A stretch of DNA of 32,040 nucleotides from Segatella salivae DSM 15606 (GCF_000185845.1 NZ_GL629647.1:2960713-2992752); one strand, 5' to 3'; shown: positions 9,401-17,912, numbered from the stretch's first letter. Made by a program: numbers and translations. The notes: generated by a model not told the origin, from the letters alone.

Positions 9401-9826
9401 CGCGACTTCTCTTGTACGTTAGGATTCATCTTTAAGTGGGGAGGCATCGTGTATAATCAAACATTAGTCGACAAGATTGAAAACAGTAATATCGCTTATA
9501 ACTTAGATCGTCGCGCAGCTTTTGACCGTTGGCACAAGCCAATGGATATCGCAAAATACAAGAGAATCGATGTAAATGGCTCGGAAACTCCTGCTTCTGA
9601 CCGCTTCATTATGAAAGATAATGAACTCAAACTGGCCAGTATCAACTTAGGTTATCGCTTCAAACAGACGCAATATAAATTGTTACGTCGCCTGAGTATT
9701 GATGTCTTTACGCTTAATTTCACTACAAACGACCTGTTAAGGCTCTCTACTGTGAAGATGGAACGTGGTCTTTCTTATCCTTTCTCACGTTCTTATACGA
9801 TGTCGTTCTCTATCATCTTTAAATAA
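6458..9826 (+). CDS. SusC/RagA-type TonB-dependent transporter with STN domain
   Basis: This is an outer-membrane importer of 1122 residues. In order: signal peptide (1-31, cut after Leu-Leu-Ala-Gln), an STN (secretin/TonB N-terminal) domain at about 43-117, a carboxypeptidase-regulatory-like beta domain at about 129-205, a TonB box (IDEVVVTGL, 212-220), a plug domain to about 400 containing FVLDGFIVSM and LKDAAATAIYGSRASNGVVV, and a 22-strand barrel ending in the aromatic terminus SFSIIFK. An STN domain usually contacts a FecR-type anti-sigma factor, but no sigma or anti-sigma gene is present in this window. The SusD partner follows after 10 bases. The plug holds an insertion around residues 265-300, between the usual plug motifs. 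Substrate unknown. Confidence 0.94.
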   Translation: MEKLKFSILSPNAWLALLCFLFLCQLPLLAQRSAEDEWKDTPITLRISNEPLGVVIEKAVKQAGATLEFQDVTLVGITNPTSLNVKDLSLDKVLGRLIGDQNVWIRYESGRHVVISPQRNAVPAKNMYAVEGVVTDAKTGEALIGATVVVTDGTASGGINGCVTDVNGKFSLQVPPKASIKVTYMGYETYSIQITRKSVDLKIKLKEDGQTIDEVVVTGLSKRKKSSFTGNYVSVKGADLRKLNPTNILKSLQFYDPSFKVLESNTQGSDPNAQPEFLIRGDQNLGTTSSLNSMDLLLDNVSSRPNTPLFVLDGFIVSMSRVLQLDPELIENVTILKDAAATAIYGSRASNGVVVIETKVAPDGVLSVNYNGGLTVQVPDLTDYKLMNAKEKLQMEWDAGVYDPTSAQSMNVYNRLLRNVLAGVDTYWLSKPLRTAIAHRHTLTAAGGTEVFRYSLSVNATSTPGVMKGSSQGLKSLNFSMSYRKEELSVGANINLAGSNGYNSPYGSFSEYTRVNPYYRPTNDYGEYLRQLDNHTGSGSVPISNPLYNAHVGIKDFSSNTNISAGLNLEYRLWKNLRMTGNFSFVRGMARTERFLPADHTSFLTELDPTLRGSYSKNTGDMQSWSSNIGFNWNGTFKKHLLSVFGNWTVSEDKSNYVNLFAVGYPDNHMDDFIFGNKLTTTPSGSEAISRSMGFITQLSYSYDNKYSVDFNVSSEITSRYADHHLTPFWSLGARWNAHREKWLAGRISNLVFRATYGITGSQNSSQADAIEYYTFSRTMRPYTSFSTLGAVLSRLNNPDIKWTKTDNLGLGVDVGVWKNRVNLSFNYYNNISRQLLTNYDLAPSTGFESQYINAGELQNKGFDATLSVIALQNIRKQFYWTVAVGMNHNRNKIRKISDYLRKMNEEQLKSKSAPLPIYQEGKSTTTYYAVRSLGIDPMTGREVFLTKDGEKTFVWNPADKVPVGETTPKVNGTISSSVNWRDFSCTLGFIFKWGGIVYNQTLVDKIENSNIAYNLDRRAAFDRWHKPMDIAKYKRIDVNGSETPASDRFIMKDNELKLASINLGYRFKQTQYKLLRRLSIDVFTLNFTTNDLLRLSTVKMERGLSYPFSRSYTMSFSIIFK

Positions 9827-9836
9827 ATTCAACGCT

Positions 9837-11279
9837 ATGAAAAGACTAAAGTCTCAATATATCTTTCGCCATGTGCGTCGTGTTGCCGCAGGTCTCATAG
9901 GATGTTGTCTGCTCACGGCATGTTCTGATTGGTTTGATGTCGCACCAAAGACCGACCTAACCGCCGAGAAACTCTATTCCACGGAATCGGGATTTGAAAG
10001 CGCTTTGACGGGAATCTATCTGTCGATGGTTACCACTGAGGCCTACGGAGGTAACATGTCATTTGGCCTTCTCGACCAGTTGGCACAAGAATATGACTAT
10101 CTTCCTGATGGAGCGGTAGACCAAACAGCCATCTATAACTATGCTACGACGACGTCAGCAGGCTTTGCCACCAAGCAGAAGTTAGCCCAGTCATGGCTTA
10201 AACTCTATAATGTGATTTCCAATTGCAATAACTTTTTGAAGTGGCTTAATAGCAAAGGAGATCAGGTTATCCGTAATGAGAACACGCGAAATAGCTATCG
10301 TGCCGAGGCGCTTGCTATCCGCGCATATTGTCATTTCGATTTATTGCGTGCCTGGGGACCATGGAAATATGGCATTGATGCAGCCGCAGCGTCGACTAAG
10401 TCAATCCCTTATCGCGTGGAAACCAATAAGGAAAAGATGCCATTATTACCCGCAAAAGACGTCATTGAGAAGGTGTTGAAGGACCTAACGCAGGCAAAAG
10501 AACTGCTCGCAGCCGAGAAAACACTCCGTCTTGAGGATAGCAACAGGCGGTTCCGCTTTAACTATCACGCGGTGAATGCCTTGTTGGCACGCGTCTATTG
10601 CTATGTAGGCGACGCCCCACATGCCATCGCTTGCGCACAGGATGTTATTGATCATTGCGGACTTCTTTTGAGTTCATCCAATCAAGACGACCCCATCTTG
10701 TTCTCAGAGTGCTTAGTTGCCTTGAACATGTACCACATGCAAGAGACTACTTCGCGTCTTTGGGCCGACGGAGATAAGTTCTCTACGCAGTATTTTATAC
10801 GCCAAGAACGCTTCGATAAGTATTTCGAGGTGTCGGGATCTACGCGTGAAGACATGCGCACAAAGAGCGCAGCATTCTATGAACACTCGTCAACGAAGAC
10901 AGCAATCTCACGAAAATATAACACGAACCCCCATGAGGCAGTGCCTCTAATCAGGCTTCCTGAGATGTATTTCATTCTTTGTGAGATGACAAACGATATG
11001 ACGGCATCGGCAAAATACCTGAATCTCGTGCGCAACAAACGTGGATATTCCAAGTCGGTTAATGTCTCTTATACGAATGCTGAAGGACGTTTGACCGCGT
11101 TGAACAAGGAGTTCCGCAAGGAGTTTTATGCCGAAGGACAATATTGGTTCTTCTTAAAACGCCACGGAATCACCCAACTTCCTTATGCACAGAATGTGGA
11201 GTTGTCGAAAGAACGCTTTGTATTCCCATTGCCTGATGCCGAAAAAGAGTATGGCTGGACAGCCGCTTCTGAACAATAA
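9837..11279 (+). CDS. SusD/RagB-type surface lipoprotein
   Basis: This is the substrate-capturing lid of the SusC transporter encoded just upstream. The protein is 480 residues from ATG 9837. An earlier in-frame ATG at 9765 overlaps the transporter gene and would spoil the signal peptide. The lipobox LLTAC places the lipidated cysteine at residue 29, followed by an acidic SDWFD stretch that suits export to the cell surface. The N-terminal SusD region (ESGFESALTGIYLSM) and the tetratricopeptide-like segment (YRAEALAIRAYCHFDLLRAWGPW) are typical. The C-terminal RagB/SusD region includes EFRKEFYAEGQYWFFLKRHG. Length is slightly shorter than glycan-binding SusD proteins. The stop codon overlaps an ATG in TAATG at 11277-11281. 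Confidence 0.93.
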   Translation: MKRLKSQYIFRHVRRVAAGLIGCCLLTACSDWFDVAPKTDLTAEKLYSTESGFESALTGIYLSMVTTEAYGGNMSFGLLDQLAQEYDYLPDGAVDQTAIYNYATTTSAGFATKQKLAQSWLKLYNVISNCNNFLKWLNSKGDQVIRNENTRNSYRAEALAIRAYCHFDLLRAWGPWKYGIDAAAASTKSIPYRVETNKEKMPLLPAKDVIEKVLKDLTQAKELLAAEKTLRLEDSNRRFRFNYHAVNALLARVYCYVGDAPHAIACAQDVIDHCGLLLSSSNQDDPILFSECLVALNMYHMQETTSRLWADGDKFSTQYFIRQERFDKYFEVSGSTREDMRTKSAAFYEHSSTKTAISRKYNTNPHEAVPLIRLPEMYFILCEMTNDMTASAKYLNLVRNKRGYSKSVNVSYTNAEGRLTALNKEFRKEFYAEGQYWFFLKRHGITQLPYAQNVELSKERFVFPLPDAEKEYGWTAASEQ

Positions 11280-11323
11280 TGCAGGCACATCGAAGTTTCA
11301 ATTCATTCAAAATGACAAGCATC

Positions 11324-12601
11324 ATGATAAAAACTCAATATCAACTCATCATCGCCCTCTTCTTCGGCAGTCTGCTTTTGCAGTCGTGTTCAGAAGAAGT
11401 GGTGAAGACTTATTCGGCAGATGGCGATGGTGTTTATTTCAATTATGCCGACGAAGACGCACTAACGGCAACCGTAAACTTTGGAGATTCCATCCTAACC
11501 CAACCGAAAGAAATTGCTGTTCCGTTGCAGTTGAAGGTCATGGGACGGGCATCTGACGAGCCACGCAAGGTGATTTTGAAGGCGAAGGCCATGGAAGAAC
11601 GCGGCGAAGCAAAGGTGGTGTTGCCCGAAGTAGTGTTCAATCCTAAGGAAATCACAAAGACAGTGAAGGTTAAACTCCAGCGTCCCACGATGCGAGACTC
11701 CGTGTTTGGTGTCGAGGTTTATATCGACAGTGAGGATGCTGGCTCACAGATTGGCGCCGGAATAAAGGGCTTTCAGTCGTTCAAACTCTATGCAAAAGAA
11801 AGCTATACCAAGCCCGCGCAGTGGGATAACATGTCACTTATCTATCTCGGTCCATGGTCGGCAGACAAGCAAATCATGTTAGTGAAGCTCACAAAGCAAG
11901 ATAAATTCTATGCCTCTTACGACTATTATGCGTTCGTTCGCTGGAATTTGGCCGCCATAGATAGCTTGAGAACCTATCAAAAGGCACATCCACAAGAGGC
12001 TGTTACGATAGATATTCCGTTTACAAACGACAATACTTATGAGAAGCCATGGTATTGGACACCACTCCACGACCGCTATCTTGGAACCTATAACAGTAAT
12101 GCTTTTGTTGGTCTTTGCAATGCTTTAGACATCACAACAGCTAATGAGCGCGCACAATTAACCGGAGATGAGGCCAAGATGAAAGCCTTGAATAAGAGTG
12201 CTGTAGAACAGATGATGACAAAATACAACACCTATTATTTAGACGGATGGCGCCCGGGATCTTCTTATAAGGATAATTTCTATGTGCCAATGCTATCGGA
12301 TGTCGATTACAACGTAGTCAAACCGCAGGCATGGGATGACGAACAAGGAGGTAAAACCATGATAGAGAAATACTATGGAAGCTATTCTCCCGAGAAATAT
12401 CGACTGATGATAAAGGTTTGGATGGCTCATCAGGGCGAAAACTTTGTGCTCAACCAGATGTTCCCTGTTAAGAATGAGTGGGGCAATGTGTCATGGGATG
12501 AGTCGATAGGAGGGGAAGATGCCATCAAGCAATGCAACCAACTCTTCCGCGATGCGGTGGCCCACGGCAGCTATTCATTTAGTTTTCCTGTCGTGCCCTA
12601 A
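11324..12601 (+). CDS. DUF4843-type surface lipoprotein
   Basis: This encodes about 425 residues from ATG 11324. Alternative in-frame starts are 11312 and 11279, the last overlapping the SusD stop codon. The chosen start gives a compact signal peptide with lipobox LLQSC and lipidated C22, followed by SEE, an acidic patch consistent with surface export. The N-terminal half (DGVYFNYADED, then FGDSILTQPKEIAVPLQLKVMG) matches my knowledge of DUF4843 lipoproteins, which follow SusC/SusD genes of this kind and precede PKD-like lipoproteins. The C-terminal part is rich in Trp and Tyr and has no catalytic motif that I recognise. By position it is an accessory subunit of the SusCD importer. Substrate binding is an inference. 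Confidence 0.8.
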   Translation: MIKTQYQLIIALFFGSLLLQSCSEEVVKTYSADGDGVYFNYADEDALTATVNFGDSILTQPKEIAVPLQLKVMGRASDEPRKVILKAKAMEERGEAKVVLPEVVFNPKEITKTVKVKLQRPTMRDSVFGVEVYIDSEDAGSQIGAGIKGFQSFKLYAKESYTKPAQWDNMSLIYLGPWSADKQIMLVKLTKQDKFYASYDYYAFVRWNLAAIDSLRTYQKAHPQEAVTIDIPFTNDNTYEKPWYWTPLHDRYLGTYNSNAFVGLCNALDITTANERAQLTGDEAKMKALNKSAVEQMMTKYNTYYLDGWRPGSSYKDNFYVPMLSDVDYNVVKPQAWDDEQGGKTMIEKYYGSYSPEKYRLMIKVWMAHQGENFVLNQMFPVKNEWGNVSWDESIGGEDAIKQCNQLFRDAVAHGSYSFSFPVVP

Positions 12602-12770
12602 GCGGAGTTGAATTTCTCTTCATCGGAAAATAGGATTCCATTCACATGAGTATGAGAAATGAAAGCACTCGTTTGGCGTTGCAATCTCAGTCGTTTCATG
12701 CACCGAAATGAATCAAAAGGCAGCGCAACGAGGCCGATTTCACAACACACATCGAAAAATAACGAAATAT

Positions 12771-14465
12771 ATGAACATACGAACGGTTTTATTAATGACA
12801 GGTATTGTGGCCTTATCTTCATGTTATGAGGACCAAGGTAACTATAGTTATCGTTTCGATAGCATGAATTCCATCGACACGTTAATCTTCACTCCAGGGA
12901 CTGTCGAGGCGCTATCGGGCAAGTTAATTGAGTTTACTCAGCCACTGACTGCTGCCGAAACCCATAAGAAAATACAGGTAGAGGTGAAGCAATCCAAGCA
13001 AACTGGACTTGAAAAGTTAGACTTTACGTGGATTGAAGGCCATAAGAAGAATGGCAAAACGGTCTATGATACGCTGACCACGCGAGGCTACTTGGATGTT
13101 GATTTGCCATTAGGGCGCGACACAAGTTTTACAGTTTTGCTGCGTGTTCATGACCAATCGACGAAGCTTTCGCGTTATGCTAACTTCCAGGTTGCTACTC
13201 GTCCCATCTTCAAAAACAGCCTTTTCTTCCTCCACGGCAGTCAAGGTAATGTGCGTTTAGGTAATGTTGAGGTGGTGGGCGCATCGACAAAGGTCAGAAG
13301 CGATGCCTATAAGTTGGTGCATCCCGATGCAGTTAATCCCTTCACAAAGGCCTATAAGCTGATGTTCCAATATGGTTTGGTTTCTGAAAGGCGTGATTTC
13401 GTGAAACGTTATAACCTTATTGCCTTCGAAACCGATGGCAAAGTGAAGACCTACGACCCCTTTGGCTTGAAGCCATGCTTTACGAATTATCGCGACTTTG
13501 TTGTCCCACAAAGTGATCAAGGCGCTTTCTTGCCGTCGAAAATCGGTATGGTAGGCGATCCTTCTAACCAGTCAGACTTCTATTATATGCTTGGTCGCGA
13601 TGGCCGATTTATCACAGCTCGCACCATTCCTTCATTCAAATTCCCTGCTACTGCCTCTTCAGTGACGAATTATAATGTGACCGCTGCAGCGATAACGGCA
13701 GCCGATTTTGTGTTCTGGGACAGTAGAGGTAATCGCTTCTTGCATGTGAATAAGGAGGATAGTTATGGCATTTGGGCCGAGCGACAGGCTTATGAGGCGC
13801 AACTGAATAACCCTGTTTTAGATGCGCATGTAGACTTTTCGTCACTTGCAGCAGGGCTTTCTCCCGTTGGAAAGAAGGGCATTTATGGCTTCATTCAGTT
13901 CCGTGAGAACTATAACAAGGCTCAACCTTATTTCATTTTCAGTGATGCTGCCGGAACGAAGTATTATCTTTATCAGCTCACTTCCACAGCAACAGATGAG
14001 GACGGAGGCGGTAATGCCAATAGCAACGAGCCTGCTTATACGATTAAAGGCAAGCAGTTGACAGGCTTCACCCCGTCATCTGCTGCCACAATCTGTTACA
14101 ACACGTGGTTCACAACAAACTATGTGTTCTATGCAGATGGGTCAGATGTGGTGAGGTTTGATTTGAATAATGGCGACAAAACCGTGCTTTATAGTGCACC
14201 AACAGGCTATACTATCTCTTGCATGAAGTTCTGTTCAGACGACAATTTCTTGTATTCTGGCGACTTAGGACGCTATATGGTCATCGGCATGAACCGCGGA
14301 ACAGAGGGTGGAGTAGCGCAAATCAAGTTGAATACCGCCTCAGATATCGATGAAACTTATGCCCCACGATTCTATGACCAGGATGAAAATGGTCAGCGAT
14401 TAGGCAATATCCTCGATGTACAATTCGTGCGTGAATACTCTTATCAAATACCTATTCGAAAATAA
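12771..14465 (+). CDS. PKD-like family surface lipoprotein
   Basis: This encodes 564 residues from ATG 12771. An in-frame ATG at 12708 would add a basic 21-residue leader ahead of the signal peptide and is unlikely. The lipobox ALSSC gives lipidated C18, directly followed by YEDQGNYSY, a hallmark start of the PKD-like family lipoproteins of Bacteroidetes. Residues ~40-170 look like an Ig/PKD-type beta domain. The remainder (FFLHGSQGNVRLGNVEV, then repeated blade-like segments) could be a beta-propeller. It follows the DUF4843 gene and precedes the thioredoxin gene by three bases, so it belongs to the same operon. A role as an extra surface subunit of the SusCD complex is inferred from this recurring gene order. 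Confidence 0.85.
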   Translation: MNIRTVLLMTGIVALSSCYEDQGNYSYRFDSMNSIDTLIFTPGTVEALSGKLIEFTQPLTAAETHKKIQVEVKQSKQTGLEKLDFTWIEGHKKNGKTVYDTLTTRGYLDVDLPLGRDTSFTVLLRVHDQSTKLSRYANFQVATRPIFKNSLFFLHGSQGNVRLGNVEVVGASTKVRSDAYKLVHPDAVNPFTKAYKLMFQYGLVSERRDFVKRYNLIAFETDGKVKTYDPFGLKPCFTNYRDFVVPQSDQGAFLPSKIGMVGDPSNQSDFYYMLGRDGRFITARTIPSFKFPATASSVTNYNVTAAAITAADFVFWDSRGNRFLHVNKEDSYGIWAERQAYEAQLNNPVLDAHVDFSSLAAGLSPVGKKGIYGFIQFRENYNKAQPYFIFSDAAGTKYYLYQLTSTATDEDGGGNANSNEPAYTIKGKQLTGFTPSSAATICYNTWFTTNYVFYADGSDVVRFDLNNGDKTVLYSAPTGYTISCMKFCSDDNFLYSGDLGRYMVIGMNRGTEGGVAQIKLNTASDIDETYAPRFYDQDENGQRLGNILDVQFVREYSYQIPIRK

Positions 14466-14468
14466 ACA

Positions 14469-15569
14469 ATGAAGAAAATTATTGCAATTGCAGGCTTTCT
14501 CATGGCTTCAGCCACGCTATCGGCGCAGTCAAATGCGTCGTTGGCGGGTACCATTGAAGGCATCTCCTCAGGCAAACTCTGCCTCACGGCACGAACTTCT
14601 GAAACCCATTGGGACACCCTTTCGGTTGTTCCGTTCTCTACCTCAGGCTTTTCTATGCAGAAAGTGAGCGTGAATGAGCCCGTGCCGGCACGCCTTTCAG
14701 TGGTTGGATACGATGGAGGCTTCTCGTTTATCCTTGAACCTGGTGGCACATATCGCGTGCATTTGAAGAATGGAGACGATTGGTCGATTGCGGGAAGTGT
14801 GTTGCAAGATCGCATGAGTAGCTACGAACAGCACAATCGTCAAACGTTATTGCGCATTGCAAAGATGCAGCAAACGTGCGATAGTTTGCGTCGAAACTCG
14901 CGCTATGGCAGTGCAAGTAAGCTCAATGATAGCATTCAACAGCTGAAAGAAGGCATGGAAACGGCGCGCAAATCCTTTCTTGCTGACAACGATAATCTAC
15001 TTGCTGCACAGCTAATGTTAATGCTTGTAGAGCAAAACGACATGGCTTTGACCGAAGCAAAAGCGATATATGACGCGCTGGGAGAAGGCGCAAAGCAAAG
15101 CCGTAGTGGGCAGATTCTTAAAGAACGCGTAGCAAGACTCACGCGAACGAGTGCCGGAAAACTGGCTCCCGACTTTACTCTTCCGATGCCAGATGGCAAA
15201 CTTTTCACGCTCAGTAAGATGAAAGGGAAGATTAAAATCGTTGATTTCTGGGCGTCTTGGTGTGGGCCTTGTCGTCTGAATAACCCCATTTTAAGGCAAC
15301 TTTACACTCAGTTTCATGCGCAAGGCTTAGAGATTGTCAACGTCTCTTTAGACGAAAAGCGTGACCGTTGGTTGGCTGCTGTCGAGAAAGACGGCCTCAC
15401 TTGGACGCAGGTTTCATCGCTAAAGGGATGGAAAGACGAGGTAGCGAGACTCTATAGTGTGTCGGCTATCCCCGCAATCTTTATCTTGGATAGCGACAAC
15501 CACATCTTGGCTTCGGGCCTACATGGTGAGGCTTTGCGTGCATTCATAGTCAAACAGTTTGAAAAATAA
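14469..15569 (+). CDS. TlpA-family periplasmic thioredoxin (DUF4369-type N-terminus)
   Basis: This is an exported thiol-disulfide oxidoreductase of 366 residues. The signal peptide ends in LSAQ (about residue 20). Residues ~22-110 form the DUF4369-like beta domain and ~115-225 a helical linker. Residues ~228-366 are the TlpA thioredoxin fold: APDFTLPMPDGK, FWASWCGPCR with active-site C265 and C268, and the cis-proline segment SAIPAIFIL. It starts three bases after the PKD-like gene, so translation is probably coupled. The WCGPC site and TlpA fold suggest a reductase acting on periplasmic disulfides, but the partner proteins are unknown. Confidence 0.93.
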   Translation: MKKIIAIAGFLMASATLSAQSNASLAGTIEGISSGKLCLTARTSETHWDTLSVVPFSTSGFSMQKVSVNEPVPARLSVVGYDGGFSFILEPGGTYRVHLKNGDDWSIAGSVLQDRMSSYEQHNRQTLLRIAKMQQTCDSLRRNSRYGSASKLNDSIQQLKEGMETARKSFLADNDNLLAAQLMLMLVEQNDMALTEAKAIYDALGEGAKQSRSGQILKERVARLTRTSAGKLAPDFTLPMPDGKLFTLSKMKGKIKIVDFWASWCGPCRLNNPILRQLYTQFHAQGLEIVNVSLDEKRDRWLAAVEKDGLTWTQVSSLKGWKDEVARLYSVSAIPAIFILDSDNHILASGLHGEALRAFIVKQFEK

Positions 15570-15723
15570 CGTGAAGATGTTGGCTGAAATAGCATCAATA
15601 ATGATACCTTTTGCCTGAAAAGATACCCTTAGAAAGGTGTTGTAACAGGCAGAAATACGGCCAACGGCGTCAAGGATAGAATTAAAAGGAAAGATATTTT
15701 CAAGCACTAAATCAAATAAAACG

Positions 15724-17769
15724 ATGAAAATAAAATTAATATTGTTATTATTATGTTCAACCAGTGGGGTGTTTGCGCAGTCCAATCAGTCCTATCTCAT
15801 TCAGGGAACAATGCAGATTGATTCGCTTCGCAACTCACCCCGCACCGTGAAAAAAGTCTATTTAAGCCATGAAGTGAATGGCGAAGAGGTGGTGGTTGAC
15901 TCTGCTGTTGTCACAAACAAGGCGTTCTCGTTCCGTGGAAAGGCACCGAAGTATATGTCACCTTATCACATTACTGGCTTTGATAATGGCACTATACAGG
16001 TGTTTTTGGAGCCCGGAACAATAACAATTCAGCCTTTTGACGCGCGTTATCCTGTTGGAGCACACGTAAAAGGCACGCCATCGAATGATGTTTTTGATGA
16101 ATATAAGGAGTTTGGTGAGGCAGGAATACAACGTGCACGCGTGCGAATGGATAAGGCTTTTGCGGCACTTCCGGCTGACAAACGTAACGATGAGAAGGCC
16201 TTTTACCCTTATCAGCGCTCTACTTATTACGTGAATAGCCTCATGCATCGTGCCGAAGCAATGAAGTTTGCATCACAACATCTCAACTCACCCGTTGTAC
16301 TTTATATTATCAAATACGATCTTTTCCGCTTCTTTCCCCCTAAAGTGTTGGAAGAAACCTTTATGAAAGCCATGCCAACGGCTATGCGACAACATCCTAT
16401 GTACGCTGAGTTGGAGAATCAATTACGGGCAGCAAACTTGGCAGAAGGAAGGCTTGCACCCGATATCGAGGGGCAAACACCCGAAGGAAAGACGTTGCGT
16501 TTGTCGGATTTCCGAGGCAAATATGTGCTTGTTGACTTTTGGGCTTCGTGGTGCGGACCATGCCGTCGCGAGTTCCCTGTAGTCAAACAAGCTCTTCAAG
16601 AGGCTGAAGGCGCAGTGCCATTTGAGGTGTTGAGTTATTCAATTGACAGCAAAAAGCCTGAATGGACGGCCTGTATTGCAAAGAACGGACTATCACAACC
16701 TCACTGGACGCATATCTCTGTACTGAAAGGTTGGGGTTCTCCTGCAGCGAAACTCTATCATGTTGAGGCTGTGCCTCGTACGGTGTTGATCAGTCCAGAG
16801 GGTTATATCATGAGCTTTGACCTACGTGGTGAGCAGCTCATTAACACCATTCGGAAGCTCAAGAGTGGTGAGTTGAAGCCCAAAATGGCTGGCGCAGCAG
16901 AGGGAAATAGTGCTATGTTTGCCGTGAAAGATAACGGAATGCTGGATCATGATGCACAAAGTGCGTCCTACCGAGAGCTTTCTGTGGCCCACGATAAGCA
17001 GATTTCAGACGGAATTGCAGCGCTTAAACGCGAAAAAGGCGCCCAATATGTGGCGTCAGCTGAAGGGAAAGCGGCTGTAGAACGCCTTCGCGCGGTGGCT
17101 GATATCGACTTGATGACAGCGCAGTTGCAATGGTTGTTAGAGCATAATGATGCGGTGGTGTATCCTGTTTTGGTGCAGCGCGACATGTTACCACGCTTTA
17201 ATAAGGAGTATGGTCGCTTGTTTGTGAATGCTATGGCGCCTGAAATTCAGTCGTCAAAAGAGGCACGCGACTTAGACAATTGTGTGAAAGCCATGAGTTT
17301 GATGCAGGGAAATGATGTGCCCAATGCAACGTTATATCTTGCTGATGGCACGCAAAAGCAACTCAATCAGTATGCAGGACAATATGTGTTATTGACCTTC
17401 TGGGATGCACAAAGTATGGGTTGCCGAGAAGAAATGGAACGTTTGCAAACCCTGTATGATGCAGCTCAGCAAGGCAAAGAAAAGCTCACACTCATCAGTG
17501 TGTCTGTAGATAAAGACGAAACGGCATGGAAGAACACACTGAAAGCATGGCATTTAGAGCGTCCTAACTGGGTGCAAGCGCGCAATAATGAGGCAGATGC
17601 TCACTCAGCGGCAAAGCTTTTCGGCGTAAATCATGTGCCCACGAACTTCCTCATCACCCCTGACGGCAAACTCATCTCCATGACCTTGCAGGGCGAAGAG
17701 TTGGTGGCGCGCGTGAAACAAATCCTCTCTGGCGACCTGTATTACCAGGATGAGACGCCAAAGAAGTAA
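15724..17769 (+). CDS. Double-thioredoxin TlpA protein with a degenerate second active site
   Basis: This is an exported protein of 681 residues. The signal peptide ends in GVFAQ (residue 19); Cys11 lies in its core and is not a good lipobox. A DUF4369-like domain (~25-115) and helical linker lead to a first TlpA domain (~243-390) with FWASWCGPCRREF, catalytic C277 and C280, and the EAVPRTVLI cis-proline segment. A second helical linker follows (~400-535). The second thioredoxin fold (~540-675: TLYLADGTQKQLNQYAG, FWDAQSMGCREEM, NHVPTNFLI) has S564-M-G-C567 in place of CxxC: the nucleophilic cysteine is Ser while the resolving cysteine remains. It is separated by 154 bases from the previous gene, so it may have its own promoter. 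The second domain may bind rather than reduce; this is an inference. Confidence 0.92.
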   Translation: MKIKLILLLLCSTSGVFAQSNQSYLIQGTMQIDSLRNSPRTVKKVYLSHEVNGEEVVVDSAVVTNKAFSFRGKAPKYMSPYHITGFDNGTIQVFLEPGTITIQPFDARYPVGAHVKGTPSNDVFDEYKEFGEAGIQRARVRMDKAFAALPADKRNDEKAFYPYQRSTYYVNSLMHRAEAMKFASQHLNSPVVLYIIKYDLFRFFPPKVLEETFMKAMPTAMRQHPMYAELENQLRAANLAEGRLAPDIEGQTPEGKTLRLSDFRGKYVLVDFWASWCGPCRREFPVVKQALQEAEGAVPFEVLSYSIDSKKPEWTACIAKNGLSQPHWTHISVLKGWGSPAAKLYHVEAVPRTVLISPEGYIMSFDLRGEQLINTIRKLKSGELKPKMAGAAEGNSAMFAVKDNGMLDHDAQSASYRELSVAHDKQISDGIAALKREKGAQYVASAEGKAAVERLRAVADIDLMTAQLQWLLEHNDAVVYPVLVQRDMLPRFNKEYGRLFVNAMAPEIQSSKEARDLDNCVKAMSLMQGNDVPNATLYLADGTQKQLNQYAGQYVLLTFWDAQSMGCREEMERLQTLYDAAQQGKEKLTLISVSVDKDETAWKNTLKAWHLERPNWVQARNNEADAHSAAKLFGVNHVPTNFLITPDGKLISMTLQGEELVARVKQILSGDLYYQDETPKK

Positions 17770-17865
17770 CGGCTCAGCGATTGCAATCGTTGGTGTTTGG
17801 CCGTGTTGCGACTTGACCGAATGAACAAATGGTTTGAAATAAAAACTCCATGATAATTTGATTAA

Positions 17866-17912
17866 TACCCCATCTCCGCCTGACGACCTAAGTTTGTCGG
17901 GCGGGTGGGGTA
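17866..17912. repeat. GC-rich extended hairpin (inverted repeat)
   Basis: TACCCCA (17866-17872) pairs with TGGGGTA (17906-17912). After a small internal loop, 17876-17884 pairs with 17896-17904 over nine positions (one G-T), leaving an 11-base loop. No T tract follows on either strand, so it is not a standard terminator. It stands out in an otherwise AT-rich spacer and could be a REP-like repeat, an RNA processing signal or a 3'-end stabiliser for the thioredoxin message. Confidence 0.7.

Noticed and set aside
9765..9836. Upstream ATG extension of the SusD gene into the SusC gene
   Set aside because: The added residues would precede the basic n-region of a normal lipoprotein signal, and the ATG at 9837 gives a standard lipobox position.
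14444..15289. Minus-strand frames of 62-123 residues opposite the TlpA gene
   Set aside because: The plus strand encodes a complete TlpA thioredoxin with signal peptide and WCGPC site; the antisense frames have no signal, motif or start context.
15600..15660. TACCTTTTG and a GCCTG...CAGGC dyad ahead of the double-thioredoxin gene
   Set aside because: The -7-like string has one base too many and the TTG upstream is badly spaced. The dyad is short and interrupted. Not strong enough to call a promoter or operator.
17889..17896. Exact TAnnTTTG -7 match (TAAGTTTG)
   Set aside because: It lies largely in the loop of the 17866-17912 hairpin and has no TTG element at 19-21 bases upstream, so it is probably chance.
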